A stretch of DNA of 64,000 nucleotides from Taibaiella chishuiensis (GTDB lineage: Bacteria > Bacteroidota > Bacteroidia > Chitinophagales > Chitinophagaceae). The stretch is taken from the NCBI RefSeq assembly GCF_003014535.1, contig NZ_PYGD01000001.1, positions 62,001 to 126,000 of the forward strand, in the 5' to 3' direction. The notes beneath the pieces are model-generated. The model was not told the origin of the DNA. It made no database searches and was given only the letters and a program-made list of their open reading frames with translations. Numbering within the stretch: the first letter of the stretch is position 1; every line of letters begins with the position of its first letter. Both the position numbers and the translations under genes were made by a program. This document shows positions 9,241 to 18,294 of the stretch, in pieces.

Positions 9241-10581
9241 TTAATGCAACGTTACAAAAAAGCTTAATATGCGCTCCGTTCCGGGCCCGATCCGGAACCG
9301 TTCATCGATCCTTTTACCCACGATCCAGGCTATTTTTTTGTTGCTTTCCAGCACCCATATTTTTTCCTTTTCATGCAAAGGCACTTTCTGATCGATCAGG
9401 AAACGGCTTACTTTTTTCTTTTTACGGTTCATACCCAGCGGGTAAAAGTAATCGCCGGTCTTCCAGGGGCGCAGCACCAGGGGGAATTCAAGTTTAGCCA
9501 GGTCGAGGTGCGCCGCCTCGCGGGCATCGGCCTGCAGCACTTCCTGCATCAGGGCCTCCGTCATTTGCCGTTCGCGCCCTGCCAGGTCGAAATGTACCGC
9601 ATGCACCTGCTCCGTACCTGCATCAACCAGGATATGATTGCTCTCCCGCGCTTCCTGCGCCGTAATGATCAGGAAATTCCGGTTGCGGATAATCCGGAAA
9701 GCCGGCGCATTGATATATTTTCCCGTTTCGGCTTCCGTCAGGTGTTTCAGATCGGGCAGCTGCGCCGCCGTAAACCCGAAGGGTTTAAGCAACTCCAGCA
9801 GGATGGTGCCCAGGGGGTTACAATGCCGCAACTTCAACAAGGGTATGTACCAGTCCTTGCCCCGCTGTTCGAGCAGGCGTTTGCGGTAACGTTCCACCGA
9901 TTCCAGGTAGAGCATTTCGGCTTCCTGCAGGTGCAGGCTGCTGCGGTACAGCTGCGCGGCCGCCCCGGGCACGATCTGCTCGGCAAGTGGCAGCAACTGG
10001 TTGCGCACCTGGTTACGCAGGTAGTCGTCTTTTTGGTTACTGCTGTCTTCGCGCCAGGGTATGCCTGCCGTTTGCAGGTAATGCAGCAGCGTTTCTTTAC
10101 GCAGGGCAAGCAACGGCCTGATCACCCTGCCCTGTTGCGGCAATATACCGTGCAGGCCGGCTATACCGGTACCTTTCAACAGGTTGATCAGCATGGTTTC
10201 TGCGGCATCCTGGCTATGGTGCGCCGTGGCAATAAGATCGTAGCCCGATTGTACCCGCAGCTTTTCGAACCAGGTATAACGCAGGTCCCGGGCGGTTTCC
10301 TGCAGGTTACCGCCTTCCTGTTCGAGTATAGCAGGGGTATCGAAATGTTGTACGACAACGGGTATTGCCTGTTCCTGCGCCCAGCCCACAACCAGGGCCT
10401 CGTCGCCATCAGACTCGGCGCCCCGCAAGCCGAAGTTGCAGTGGGCCAGTGTTATAACCACACCCGCACGGTGCAACAAGGCAGCCAGCGCCATACTATC
10501 GGCGCCGCCGCTAACGGCAACGATTATTTTTTTCCCGTCCCAATGGTACTGCCGCAGCAGCGGATATAAATCTACTGACAT
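9241..10581 (-). CDS. tilS: tRNA(Ile)-lysidine synthetase TilS
   Basis: A 446-residue cytoplasmic enzyme that joins lysine to C34 of the CAU-anticodon tRNA(Ile), making lysidine so the tRNA reads AUA. The N-terminal PP-loop ATPase motif is clear (IIVAVSGGADSMALA, Ser24-Ser29), followed by HCNFGLRG and ATAHHSQDAAETMLINLLKG, both typical of TilS. Residues about 200-320 form the tRNA-binding middle and 360-446 the C-terminal domain. The length is usual for the family. It lies 160 bases upstream of the act genes on the same strand, separated by the TGTCA array and the act promoter, so it is probably a separate unit. The ATG at 10581 places the PP-loop at the usual distance. Confidence 0.95.
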   Translation of the reverse strand: MSVDLYPLLRQYHWDGKKIIVAVSGGADSMALAALLHRAGVVITLAHCNFGLRGAESDGDEALVVGWAQEQAIPVVVQHFDTPAILEQEGGNLQETARDLRYTWFEKLRVQSGYDLIATAHHSQDAAETMLINLLKGTGIAGLHGILPQQGRVIRPLLALRKETLLHYLQTAGIPWREDSSNQKDDYLRNQVRNQLLPLAEQIVPGAAAQLYRSSLHLQEAEMLYLESVERYRKRLLEQRGKDWYIPLLKLRHCNPLGTILLELLKPFGFTAAQLPDLKHLTEAETGKYINAPAFRIIRNRNFLIITAQEARESNHILVDAGTEQVHAVHFDLAGRERQMTEALMQEVLQADAREAAHLDLAKLEFPLVLRPWKTGDYFYPLGMNRKKKKVSRFLIDQKVPLHEKEKIWVLESNKKIAWIVGKRIDERFRIGPGTERILSFFVTLH

Positions 10582-10700
10582 AATTAATGGTAAAAAGGAA
10601 TTGATCCCCCAGGCACAACATAGCTGTAAACCTGGCCTGCAGGCAATCCTGGCAGGAGCGCAACCCCTTATAAAGAATGAACGGTCTATCCTGTTCCTGA

Positions 10701-10736
10701 AAAAAAATTTGCCGGGCGCACTGGCCCGGCAAATTT
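10701..10736 (-). terminator. Intrinsic terminator of the 10788-14387 gene
   Basis: A 13-bp inverted repeat (AAATTTGCCGGGC with GCCCGGCAAATTT, loop of 6) is followed on the minus strand by a T run. It lies just past the stop of the large secreted protein gene. Confidence 0.85.
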
Positions 10737-10787
10737 AAAAGCATTAAAGACAGGAAAATAATTAATTTCAAAAAGAGCGCCCGCTGT

Positions 10788-13700
10788 CTAACGCATCAGG
10801 ATCACATCTCCCTTGAACACTCTCGGTTTACCATTTGGCATGACCACCTGTATATGGTAGAAATAGGTATCCATGGCTGCCGGTTGCCCGTTAACGGTAC
10901 CATCCCAGCCTTTCAGCGGATCCCTGCCATCATACACCAGGTGCCCCAGGCGGTTCCACACTTTAAATTCAACCAGTTTTTCGAAGAGCACGTTACCGAT
11001 CTTGAATTCATCGTTCAGACCGTCTCCATTGGGCGAGAAGGCATTCGGCATGGCTGTTTTGGAGGCATATTCCACATTGATCCGCACACTGGCGGTATCA
11101 TGACAACCGTTCTCGTCGTAACCGATCAGGTTATAGGTAATGGTTTCCAGCGGACGGGCTACCGGGTTTTTCAGCAACGGATCATTGAGATAAGTAGCCG
11201 GCGACCATAACCACATAATGGCATCACTCTCACAATCCAACTGTACGGAATCGCCGTAAAGAATGGTGGTATCGGCAGTAACATAGCGGAAGGAGAACGG
11301 CGGGTACACATGGATTTCCATACTGTCCTTGCTGGTACAATGCGCTACCGGGGTGGTTACCGTAATGATCTTTTTATAATCGCCTACCGGGCCGGCAAAT
11401 TTATTGTTCGGCTCATAGTCATTCTTCAGGTAATCGGGCGGCGACCAGTTGTAGATGTAATTGGTTCCGGAAGGGCCCGCATAGGCGTTCAGGTCCGCCG
11501 AATCGGAGGCACACATGATCACCTCCCTGGGTTGCAGGTTGATTACCGGTACCGGCTCTACAAATATTTCATAATCGATCTTACGCGGCGGACAGGTAGC
11601 CGGGGCGCCGGGCTGCGTACCGATAATGGAATACACGGTGGTATGCGTCGGTGTAGGCGTAATGGTAAGCGAGCCCTGGCTTAAGGCAGCCGGCAGCCAA
11701 CGGAAGTCAAGCGTGGTATCGATCTCGGCCGTAATAGTGATCTGCGTATTGGGACAGATCGTATCCAGCGGTGTATTGATCGCTACGAAGAGGGAGTCGT
11801 AAATGAGGATACGCGCCTCCCGCACGATGTTATTCGATCCATCCTCGCAGCCACAGGGCGACAGGGCCTGGATAATTACCTCTTTGGTACCGGAAGGATA
11901 CTGCACCAGCAGCGGCTTGATCTCCAGGATCTTGGTCGTCTGGTTGGCCGGGATGGTAATACTGTCGGGGATAAAGCTATAGTCGGTACCATTCACAGCC
12001 GTACCGCTGATCAGGTATTTAATCGTAAGATCTTCAGAAAGATCGCCGCTGCGGATAAAATCAACAAAAGCCGACTTACAACCACGTACACAGTGTGCAT
12101 TGGTATCGAGGCCGCCCTGGGTCGACTCTTCGGTAAGATCGATATTAACGGCGTCGAAATTGAATTTGAAGCTCACGATATCCTGGCCGCTGCTGTTCAG
12201 TTTGTTCGGACAGTATACATTCGATGGCGCTGTAGGCCAGCCGCTACCATTACAGCAAATAGAATGGTAAACGATACCCGAAGGGTCCAGGCGATGGATA
12301 CCTACGTGGGTATGATCGTCCCAGTTTTGCAGACCGAAATAAGTAGCAAAAAGCAGGCTGGTAAAACCGGATTCCAGCGCGAGGAAATAGAAGTTATCGG
12401 GAATGGTGCTGAAGGCATCCGGGGTAAGCGGCATACCAGGCACCACCGATCCGCCCGATGAGGTAAGACCTGCCACGTATACGTTACCGCAGATATCCAG
12501 TACAAAAGCCGTGGGGAAAAACTGGGGGTTACCACCCTGTGCATACCCTACCCTGGTCGATAACAGCGAGGTGCTCAGATCGGGCGAAAGCTTGTCGATA
12601 AACAGGTCGGAGTTGGCCATGGAGTATACCCCCGGCGATACCGGGTAGTTGCCCTGCGTACGGCCCAGTACATAGATGTTATCGGCACAGTCTACCTGCA
12701 GGTTTACGGCCTGGTCGGTATTATTCGTACCCAGGTAAGTAGAGCGCATCATAGCGCCGGTGGTAGCATTGACCATGGTTACAAAACCGTCGATACTGCC
12801 GCCCGGGGCAGCGCTGTTCAGCACGCCGGAAGTCGTGGGGAAGTTGGCACTTTGGGTAGCGCCGCATACCACTACATTACCCTGGCTGTTAAACTGGACA
12901 CCGAAGATTACATCGTTGCCGGATCCACCCAGGTAAGTACTGTACATCAGGTTGGTACAGGTAGGATTAAGCTGGAACAGTACCCCGTCGGTAGAACCGC
13001 CGGAAGTGGCCTGCATCGCATTCGGCGTAACCGGGAAGTTATTGGCAGGCGTGCTGCTCACCACCCAGATATTGCCGTTCTCGTCGAAGTTGACTTCGGT
13101 AGGGCTGCTGTTGTTCTGACCGGTAACGCCGGTGGTAAGACCGGTAGCGGTAAAGGTATTGGCATCGCCCTGCGAGGTACCGATATAGGTAGCACCGATC
13201 AGCGCCGAACCGGTTGCATTGAAATGGGCTACGAAGATATCGCGGCCCCCGTTATGTGTAGGATCATAGGCCGTGGTCGGCACAGGCAGGTTGGTAGAAG
13301 TGGTAGTACCGACCATGATCAGTTCATTATCCTTATTCACGATCATCGCATGCGGCAGGTCTACATCCGAACCGCCATAGAGCGTAGAGTAGATCAGCGT
13401 GGTACCATCGGAGCTGTATTTATTCACCCCTGCGTCCTGGCTGCCGCCAAAGGTAACCTGGTAGGCGCCCGGGCTTACCGGCCAGCCTACGCCATAGGCC
13501 TGGGTACCTGCATAGAGGCAACCGGCAGCGTCGTAAGTGGTAGAAAAGCTGTAAAAACTCTGGTTACCGGTACTGCCGCTATAGGTGGCGAATACCAGGT
13601 CGGGATCGATGATGAGCGGGTAAGCTTTGTTGTAACCATTGGGCAGGTCGAAGGAGAGGATACCTTTGTCCAGCTTGTATTTCGAAGCTACGGGTACCGT

Positions 13701-14387
13701 GCGGCCATCGATTACCTGGTAGGTATACGGCGCCTTTTCAGTCACCTCGTTTACCGAGGTTTTGATCAGCAGGCTACCGTCTTTACTGATCCTGGGGCTT
13801 ACCCCTTCGAAAGCGAGCGCAATGTTTGCCGGGTTGCCGCCGGGCGCAACCACAAAATCGTACTTAAGCGCCTGCGCGCTTTTGCTGTACACCACCACAT
13901 CCACACCATCGTAGATATTTTTCTGGGTGATCTTACCGTAGAGACCAACATGGCCGGCCCATTGCGTGGCATCATTGCCCAGGAAATAGTTGTGGTAGTA
14001 ACTGCGTTTCTCTTCCGTGGTATAAGAAACCTTATCCGAAGCGCCTACAAAATTAACCTTGTAGGCATGGTGATGTACAATCTCGTCTTTCGTGTCTTTC
14101 TCGCCTTTACCCGCACCACAACTCATTTCGTGGATACGTTCGAGGTCTTTGGCACTGGCATAGTTGTACACAAAACCTTTATCGGTCAGGAACATCGCAC
14201 CGCCCGGCACATCGGCCTTGAAGCGTGCCTGTTTGTTCCATTGCCCTTTGTTTTCCACGAAGTCTATCGACTTCTTGGTATGCGAAGGCATAGCGGCGGG
14301 TGGTTTCGCCTTAAAATCATGTCCGTAAGTACTAAAGTGAAGACTTAAAACCAGCGGGCACAGAATGAGGGTATTGGTTAATTTCAT
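10788..14387 (-). CDS. Large secreted protein with DUF7948/SBBP-type repeats and T9SS type B (CHU_C) C-terminal domain
   Basis: About 1199 residues from the ATG at 14387, which gives a proper signal peptide (MKLTNTLILCPLVLSLHFSTYG); the open frame continues 14 codons upstream without one. Residues about 40-245 begin FVENKGQWNKQARFKADVPG, the mark of the DUF7948 domain that often precedes SBBP beta-propeller repeats. Repeats with YSTLYGGS, ATYIGTS, YSTYLGGSGNDVIF and STYLGTNNTD follow up to about residue 690. A Calx-beta-like domain (TVNGTDYSFIPDSITIPAN) and Ig-like domains come next. The C-terminus (AMPNAFSPNGDGLNDEFKIG ... GDVILMR) is the gliding-motility-associated T9SS type B sorting domain. 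It is probably exported by Sec, then T9SS, to the surface. Function unknown. Confidence 0.88.
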   Translation of the reverse strand: MKLTNTLILCPLVLSLHFSTYGHDFKAKPPAAMPSHTKKSIDFVENKGQWNKQARFKADVPGGAMFLTDKGFVYNYASAKDLERIHEMSCGAGKGEKDTKDEIVHHHAYKVNFVGASDKVSYTTEEKRSYYHNYFLGNDATQWAGHVGLYGKITQKNIYDGVDVVVYSKSAQALKYDFVVAPGGNPANIALAFEGVSPRISKDGSLLIKTSVNEVTEKAPYTYQVIDGRTVPVASKYKLDKGILSFDLPNGYNKAYPLIIDPDLVFATYSGSTGNQSFYSFSTTYDAAGCLYAGTQAYGVGWPVSPGAYQVTFGGSQDAGVNKYSSDGTTLIYSTLYGGSDVDLPHAMIVNKDNELIMVGTTTSTNLPVPTTAYDPTHNGGRDIFVAHFNATGSALIGATYIGTSQGDANTFTATGLTTGVTGQNNSSPTEVNFDENGNIWVVSSTPANNFPVTPNAMQATSGGSTDGVLFQLNPTCTNLMYSTYLGGSGNDVIFGVQFNSQGNVVVCGATQSANFPTTSGVLNSAAPGGSIDGFVTMVNATTGAMMRSTYLGTNNTDQAVNLQVDCADNIYVLGRTQGNYPVSPGVYSMANSDLFIDKLSPDLSTSLLSTRVGYAQGGNPQFFPTAFVLDICGNVYVAGLTSSGGSVVPGMPLTPDAFSTIPDNFYFLALESGFTSLLFATYFGLQNWDDHTHVGIHRLDPSGIVYHSICCNGSGWPTAPSNVYCPNKLNSSGQDIVSFKFNFDAVNIDLTEESTQGGLDTNAHCVRGCKSAFVDFIRSGDLSEDLTIKYLISGTAVNGTDYSFIPDSITIPANQTTKILEIKPLLVQYPSGTKEVIIQALSPCGCEDGSNNIVREARILIYDSLFVAINTPLDTICPNTQITITAEIDTTLDFRWLPAALSQGSLTITPTPTHTTVYSIIGTQPGAPATCPPRKIDYEIFVEPVPVINLQPREVIMCASDSADLNAYAGPSGTNYIYNWSPPDYLKNDYEPNNKFAGPVGDYKKIITVTTPVAHCTSKDSMEIHVYPPFSFRYVTADTTILYGDSVQLDCESDAIMWLWSPATYLNDPLLKNPVARPLETITYNLIGYDENGCHDTASVRINVEYASKTAMPNAFSPNGDGLNDEFKIGNVLFEKLVEFKVWNRLGHLVYDGRDPLKGWDGTVNGQPAAMDTYFYHIQVVMPNGKPRVFKGDVILMR

Positions 14388-14533
14388 ATCTGTTGTTTTA
14401 GTTTGTGTTGATGGTCGTGTGCTGCGCATTCGGGGGCTTCCCTGCGCCGGGCATATTATTTTTTAAAGAATTAACAAGGCATTGCGTACATCTTATTGGT
14501 ATACAACAAACGCTAATATAATAAAAAGTGGCT

Positions 14534-14573
14534 AAAAAAAAGCTACTTCATCTTCATGGAGTAGCTTTTTTTT
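14534..14573 (-). terminator. Intrinsic terminator (both directions) after the 14593-16467 gene
   Basis: AAAAAAAGCTACT pairs with AGTAGCTTTTTTT around a loop of about 13 bases. A and T runs on both sides allow termination on either strand; the gene ending at 14593 on minus is the likely user. Confidence 0.8.
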
Positions 14574-14592
14574 ACAGCCTTTCGGCAAAAAT

Positions 14593-16467
14593 TTACCGGA
14601 TCAGCGAAATGGCATCTTTTCTTTCGTAGATCTTGCCATCTGCGCAGGTGTATTTGATGAAGAACATGTAAGTATCGGTGCTGGCTTCTTCGCCGCTTTC
14701 ATACTTACCATCCCATCCTTTAGTGATTTCTTTATTGTTATAAACCTGTTTGCCGTAGCGGTCGAAGATCTGCATGGAGAGCAGGATCTGGCCAGGCTGG
14801 AGATTAGGTTTGAAGTAGTCGTTCAGACCATCGCCATTCGGGGTAAAGCCGCTTGGGGTAAACACTTCGCAGCAAGGTTTGGTCGGCACCATTACCGTTG
14901 CGGTATCGAAACAGCCAAATTGGTTGTATACCGTAAGGGTAACCAGTGTAGGCTCGATAAACACACCACGAACAGTCTGTCCTTCGGCGCCGGAAAGCGT
15001 ACGGAACGGTTTGCCCGGAGCCCAGCGGTAGTCGTAACCGGCACCAGGTTCACCTTTCAGTTCAAGGGTATCGAAGGCACAAATCACATCTCCGGAGATC
15101 GGTTCGATACCGGCTACAGGATTCGGGTTTACGATAACCGTGAACGGTGCGGAATTTGCCTTGCAACCTTTATTGGAGGTAGCTTCCACTTTATAGACAC
15201 CGGGAGTAGAAACAGTAATGGCAGAACCGGTTTCGCCGGCTACTGGCGCATTGTCCCTGTACCACTGGTAAGTAGCGGTAGCTTCAGGTGTTTTCAGTTC
15301 GAGTACTGCAGAAGAACCTTCACAGATATTTACGGTAGAAGAACCTTTGATATCGACTTTAGGTAAAGGATTTACGGTAAGATTCAGGGTCAGGAAGCTG
15401 TCGCAGCCCATGGGCGACTTCAGCATGGTATCGTATTGTCCGGGAACGTAGAGCTCGCGACCCAGCCAGTTATAGGTAGAGCCTGCGCAAATTTCCTGGG
15501 AAGCGGTATGGTGGCTTGTTCCGTAGTGGATACGAACGGTATCGGTAAAGGTTTGTACACCGCCTTCGCAACCGGCGCCGCCCTGGTATTTTACAATATA
15601 ATAGTTGGTGCTGCCATCAGGTGTAACGTTGATACATGCGCCTGTACCGATGGGCAGGTTAGGCTGGCTGTCTGCATACCATTTCAGGGCAGCGGCACTG
15701 TCAGACTCGATCATGATCCAGGGTTTGTAAGGGATAGTGGTATCTACCAGGTAGCTGGCAGTTCCATTTGGTGTATAGCGGGTAGCTTTTGCACTGGCGC
15801 CTACGCTGCCCCAGAAGTCTGCAGGACCCCTGTTAGGGGTATAGATCTGCACGGTGGAAGACGCGTCACGCACGCCCTGTACGGCCCAACCCGGAGTGGT
15901 AGAAGGACACGTAGGGGTACCTGGTATACTACCGGTGTGGATCTCGATAATATTGGTTCCTTCATACATGATCAGCTGGTTCGTTACCCGGAAAGCATTA
16001 CAAGCGCCACCGAATTTGGGCACCTGGCAGTATTCCACGATACAACGGCGGTTAGGCGCGGTACCGAAGGTCTGGGTACGGATTTTACCGCCCTGCGAAA
16101 GATCGGTATCCATAAATGCCAGCAGGATAGCGTTGTTCAAGTCGCCGGCAGCAGTAGCGCCGGCCCAGGTAAAGGAACTGTAGAGTGTACTTTTTGTTAC
16201 ATTGAAAGAGATAAAGTTGTTACCGGATGCAATAAATTGCGTATAAGGATTTCCGAAATAAACAAATGTGAAACCGATGTTCACCGCGCCAGAGAAAAAG
16301 TCATCGGCATTAAGTGGATTAGGGTTGGCAGAAAATGCAGCGCACATCTGGATCGTCTGGCCGGGGCAGATTGTTGTATCTCGATACTGTAACGCGATCT
16401 GCGCCTGAGCACGTTGCATGCCCAGCAGCATCAATACAAACACGCCAATAAGTTGTAGCCTCTTCAT
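14593..16467 (-). CDS. Secreted Ig-like protein with T9SS type B (CHU_C) C-terminal domain
   Basis: A 624-residue secreted protein. The signal peptide is MKRLQLIGVFVLMLLGMQRAQAQ. Residues about 25-245 form a lectin- or jelly-roll-like domain (DDFFSGAVNIGFTFVYFGNP then FISFNVTKSTLYSSF) often found at the N-terminus of such adhesin-like proteins. Residues about 300-360 resemble a Bacteroidota repeat around SQEICAGSTYNWLGRELYVPG. An Ig-like domain with YQWYRDNAPVAGETGS follows at about 370-445. The C-terminus (VFTPSGFTPNGDGLNDYFKP ... RKDAISLIR) is the gliding-motility-type T9SS domain. It sits between proS and the other CHU_C protein, each with its own terminator, so it is probably transcribed alone. 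Likely cell-surface or released; substrate unknown. Confidence 0.87.
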   Translation of the reverse strand: MKRLQLIGVFVLMLLGMQRAQAQIALQYRDTTICPGQTIQMCAAFSANPNPLNADDFFSGAVNIGFTFVYFGNPYTQFIASGNNFISFNVTKSTLYSSFTWAGATAAGDLNNAILLAFMDTDLSQGGKIRTQTFGTAPNRRCIVEYCQVPKFGGACNAFRVTNQLIMYEGTNIIEIHTGSIPGTPTCPSTTPGWAVQGVRDASSTVQIYTPNRGPADFWGSVGASAKATRYTPNGTASYLVDTTIPYKPWIMIESDSAAALKWYADSQPNLPIGTGACINVTPDGSTNYYIVKYQGGAGCEGGVQTFTDTVRIHYGTSHHTASQEICAGSTYNWLGRELYVPGQYDTMLKSPMGCDSFLTLNLTVNPLPKVDIKGSSTVNICEGSSAVLELKTPEATATYQWYRDNAPVAGETGSAITVSTPGVYKVEATSNKGCKANSAPFTVIVNPNPVAGIEPISGDVICAFDTLELKGEPGAGYDYRWAPGKPFRTLSGAEGQTVRGVFIEPTLVTLTVYNQFGCFDTATVMVPTKPCCEVFTPSGFTPNGDGLNDYFKPNLQPGQILLSMQIFDRYGKQVYNNKEITKGWDGKYESGEEASTDTYMFFIKYTCADGKIYERKDAISLIR

Positions 16468-16516
16468 AACAAGTAAAAAATTTTCGGGTAGTGAAAATAG
16501 TAAAAATTAATTAAAA

Positions 16517-16618
16517 GAAAAGAACCAAATAATTTCCGGAGGATTACCTTTTCTGATTAAAAAAGACAACATGCCTAAAAAAAGGGTTGGGTAGGCTCCG
16601 TAATTTTTGGTTCTTTTT
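16517..16618 (-). repeat. Long-spaced inverted repeat between proS and the 16467 gene
   Basis: AAAAGAACCAAA at 16517-16528 is the reverse complement of TTTGGTTCTTTT at 16607-16618, with a further GGAG/CTCC pair inside. On the minus strand the second arm is followed by CTTTTAATTAATTTTT. It may be the proS terminator with a large apical part, or a structured 5' leader of the secreted protein gene. Confidence 0.5.
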
Positions 16619-16651
16619 TTCTGAAAACCAGCTAGTCCGCTGCTATGGCCA

Positions 16652-18130
16652 TTAATAGGCCCTTGCAAACAGCACTCTTTCTTTCGAAGGTTTGCCGGTT
16701 AATATACATTTACCATCTTCCTGCTCGTTACCCAAAGGTATACAACGGATTGTCGCTTTGGTTTTGCCTTTTATCTCCTCTTCGGTTTCCGGCGTACCGT
16801 CCCAGTGGGCCGCTACAAAACCGCCTTTTTCATCCAGCACTTTAACAAATTCATCCCAGGTATCCGCCTTGGTTATATGCGCGTCCCGGAAGTTTTTGGC
16901 CTTATTGAACATAGCCACCTGGATGTCTTCCAGCAGCTCTTTTACATAGGTGCTGATCCCTTCCAGGCTCACGGTATTTTTTTCTTTGGTATCCCTGCGG
17001 GCTACTTCTACCTGGTTATTTTCGATATCACGCTGTCCCAGGGCAATCCGTACGGGTACGCCTTTCATCTCGTACTCGGCAAATTTCCAGCCCGGACGCT
17101 TGCTGTCGTCGCGGTCGTATTTAACCGAAACGCCAAGCGCTTTAAGCTCCATCATAATCTCTGCGGCTTTCGCATCAATCACGGGTTTGGACTCCTCACC
17201 TTTATACACCGGCACGATCACCGCCTGCAAAGGCGCAATACGGGGTGGCATTACCAGGCCGTCGTCGTCGCTGTGCGCCATTACCAGCGCACCGATCAGG
17301 CGGGTGCTCACGCCCCAGCTCGTAGCCCATACATAATCCAGTTTGTTATCCTTGTCGGCAAACTTCACATCAAAGGCCTTGGCAAAGTTTTGGCCCAGGA
17401 AGTGGGAGGTACCGGCCTGCAGGGCTTTACCGTCCTGCATCATGGCTTCGATACAATAGGTATCCTCGGCGCCGGCAAAACGTTCGTTGGCCGATTTTAC
17501 GCCACGTACAACCGGCAGGGCCATATATTCTTCAGCGAAAGTGGCATACACATGCAACATACGTTCGGTCTCCTCGATGGCTTCGGCCTTGGTAGCGTGG
17601 GCGGTATGGCCTTCCTGCCACAGGAATTCGGCGGTACGCAGGAACAGGCGCGTACGCATTTCCCAGCGTACTACGTTGGCCCACTGGTTTACCAGGATGG
17701 GCAGGTCGCGGTACGACTGGATCCAGCCTTTATAGGTATTCCAGATAATAGCCTCCGAAGTAGGACGCACGATCAGCTCTTCCTCCAGCCGGGCTTCGGG
17801 ATCCACGATCAGTTTGGATTTATTTTCCGGGTCGGTCTTTAAACGGTAATGGGTGACTACGGCGCACTCTTTGGCAAAACCTTCGGCATTTTTCTCCTCG
17901 GCCTCGAACAGGCTTTTGGGTACAAAAAGCGGGAAATAGGCATTCTGGTGCCCCGTATCCTTAAACATTTTGTCCAGCACATCGCGCATATTCTCCCAAA
18001 GGGAAAACCCATATGGTTTTATCACCATGCAACCGCGTACGGCAGAGTAGTCGGCGAGCTCGCCTTTTAATATTAAATCGTTATACCATTGCGAATAATC
18101 TTTTTCGCGGCTTGTAATTTCTTTGCTCAT
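16652..18130 (-). CDS. proS: Proline--tRNA ligase, archaeal/eukaryote-type short form
   Basis: A 492-residue class II aminoacyl-tRNA synthetase. Near the N-terminus it has [18 protein letters not shown] and [17 protein letters not shown]. Motif 2-like sequences follow ([12 protein letters not shown], then [20 protein letters not shown]) and a motif 3 region near [16 protein letters not shown]. There is no editing insertion between motifs 2 and 3. The protein ends in RVLFARAY with a C-terminal Tyr. Short length, absent insertion and terminal Tyr mark the archaeal/eukaryote-type (type 3) ProRS used by Bacteroidota, unlike the 570-residue bacterial form. It charges tRNA(Pro). It is divergent from the 18295 gene, with overlapping promoter elements between them. 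Confidence 0.96.
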   Translation of the reverse strand: MSKEITSREKDYSQWYNDLILKGELADYSAVRGCMVIKPYGFSLWENMRDVLDKMFKDTGHQNAYFPLFVPKSLFEAEEKNAEGFAKECAVVTHYRLKTDPENKSKLIVDPEARLEEELIVRPTSEAIIWNTYKGWIQSYRDLPILVNQWANVVRWEMRTRLFLRTAEFLWQEGHTAHATKAEAIEETERMLHVYATFAEEYMALPVVRGVKSANERFAGAEDTYCIEAMMQDGKALQAGTSHFLGQNFAKAFDVKFADKDNKLDYVWATSWGVSTRLIGALVMAHSDDDGLVMPPRIAPLQAVIVPVYKGEESKPVIDAKAAEIMMELKALGVSVKYDRDDSKRPGWKFAEYEMKGVPVRIALGQRDIENNQVEVARRDTKEKNTVSLEGISTYVKELLEDIQVAMFNKAKNFRDAHITKADTWDEFVKVLDEKGGFVAAHWDGTPETEEEIKGKTKATIRCIPLGNEQEDGKCILTGKPSKERVLFARAY

Positions 18131-18196
18131 TCCATTAAACCTTATGGGTTAGTTAATGTCTATATCCGTGTAAGTGTAAAAGATATTTAATTGCGG

Positions 18197-18204
18197 CAAA
18201 AGTA
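18197..18204 (-). promoter_or_regulatory. Putative -7 element of proS
   Basis: The minus strand reads TACTTTTG followed by C, matching TAnnTTTG. Transcription would start near 18190, about 60 bases before the proS ATG. No convincing -33 element was seen. Confidence 0.5.
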
Positions 18205-18205
18205 G

Positions 18206-18213
18206 TATTTTTG
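18206..18213 (+). promoter_or_regulatory. Putative -7 element of the 18295 gene, back to back with that of proS
   Basis: TATTTTTG fits TAnnTTTG on the plus strand and is separated by only one base from the divergent proS element, so the two promoters should compete for polymerase. The expected leader is about 75 bases. Confidence 0.45.
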
Positions 18214-18294
18214 AAGTCAAAGACGCGCTGCAGATGCAAAAATGGTATCAAAAGCACTCGGAAATCAATTATTGAACGTCAAAATATTTAAATC

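Noticed and set aside
12852-14348. Long plus-strand open frame (498 codons) opposite the large secreted protein
   Set aside because: It is a mirror of a biased minus-strand gene; no signal, motif or sensible composition.
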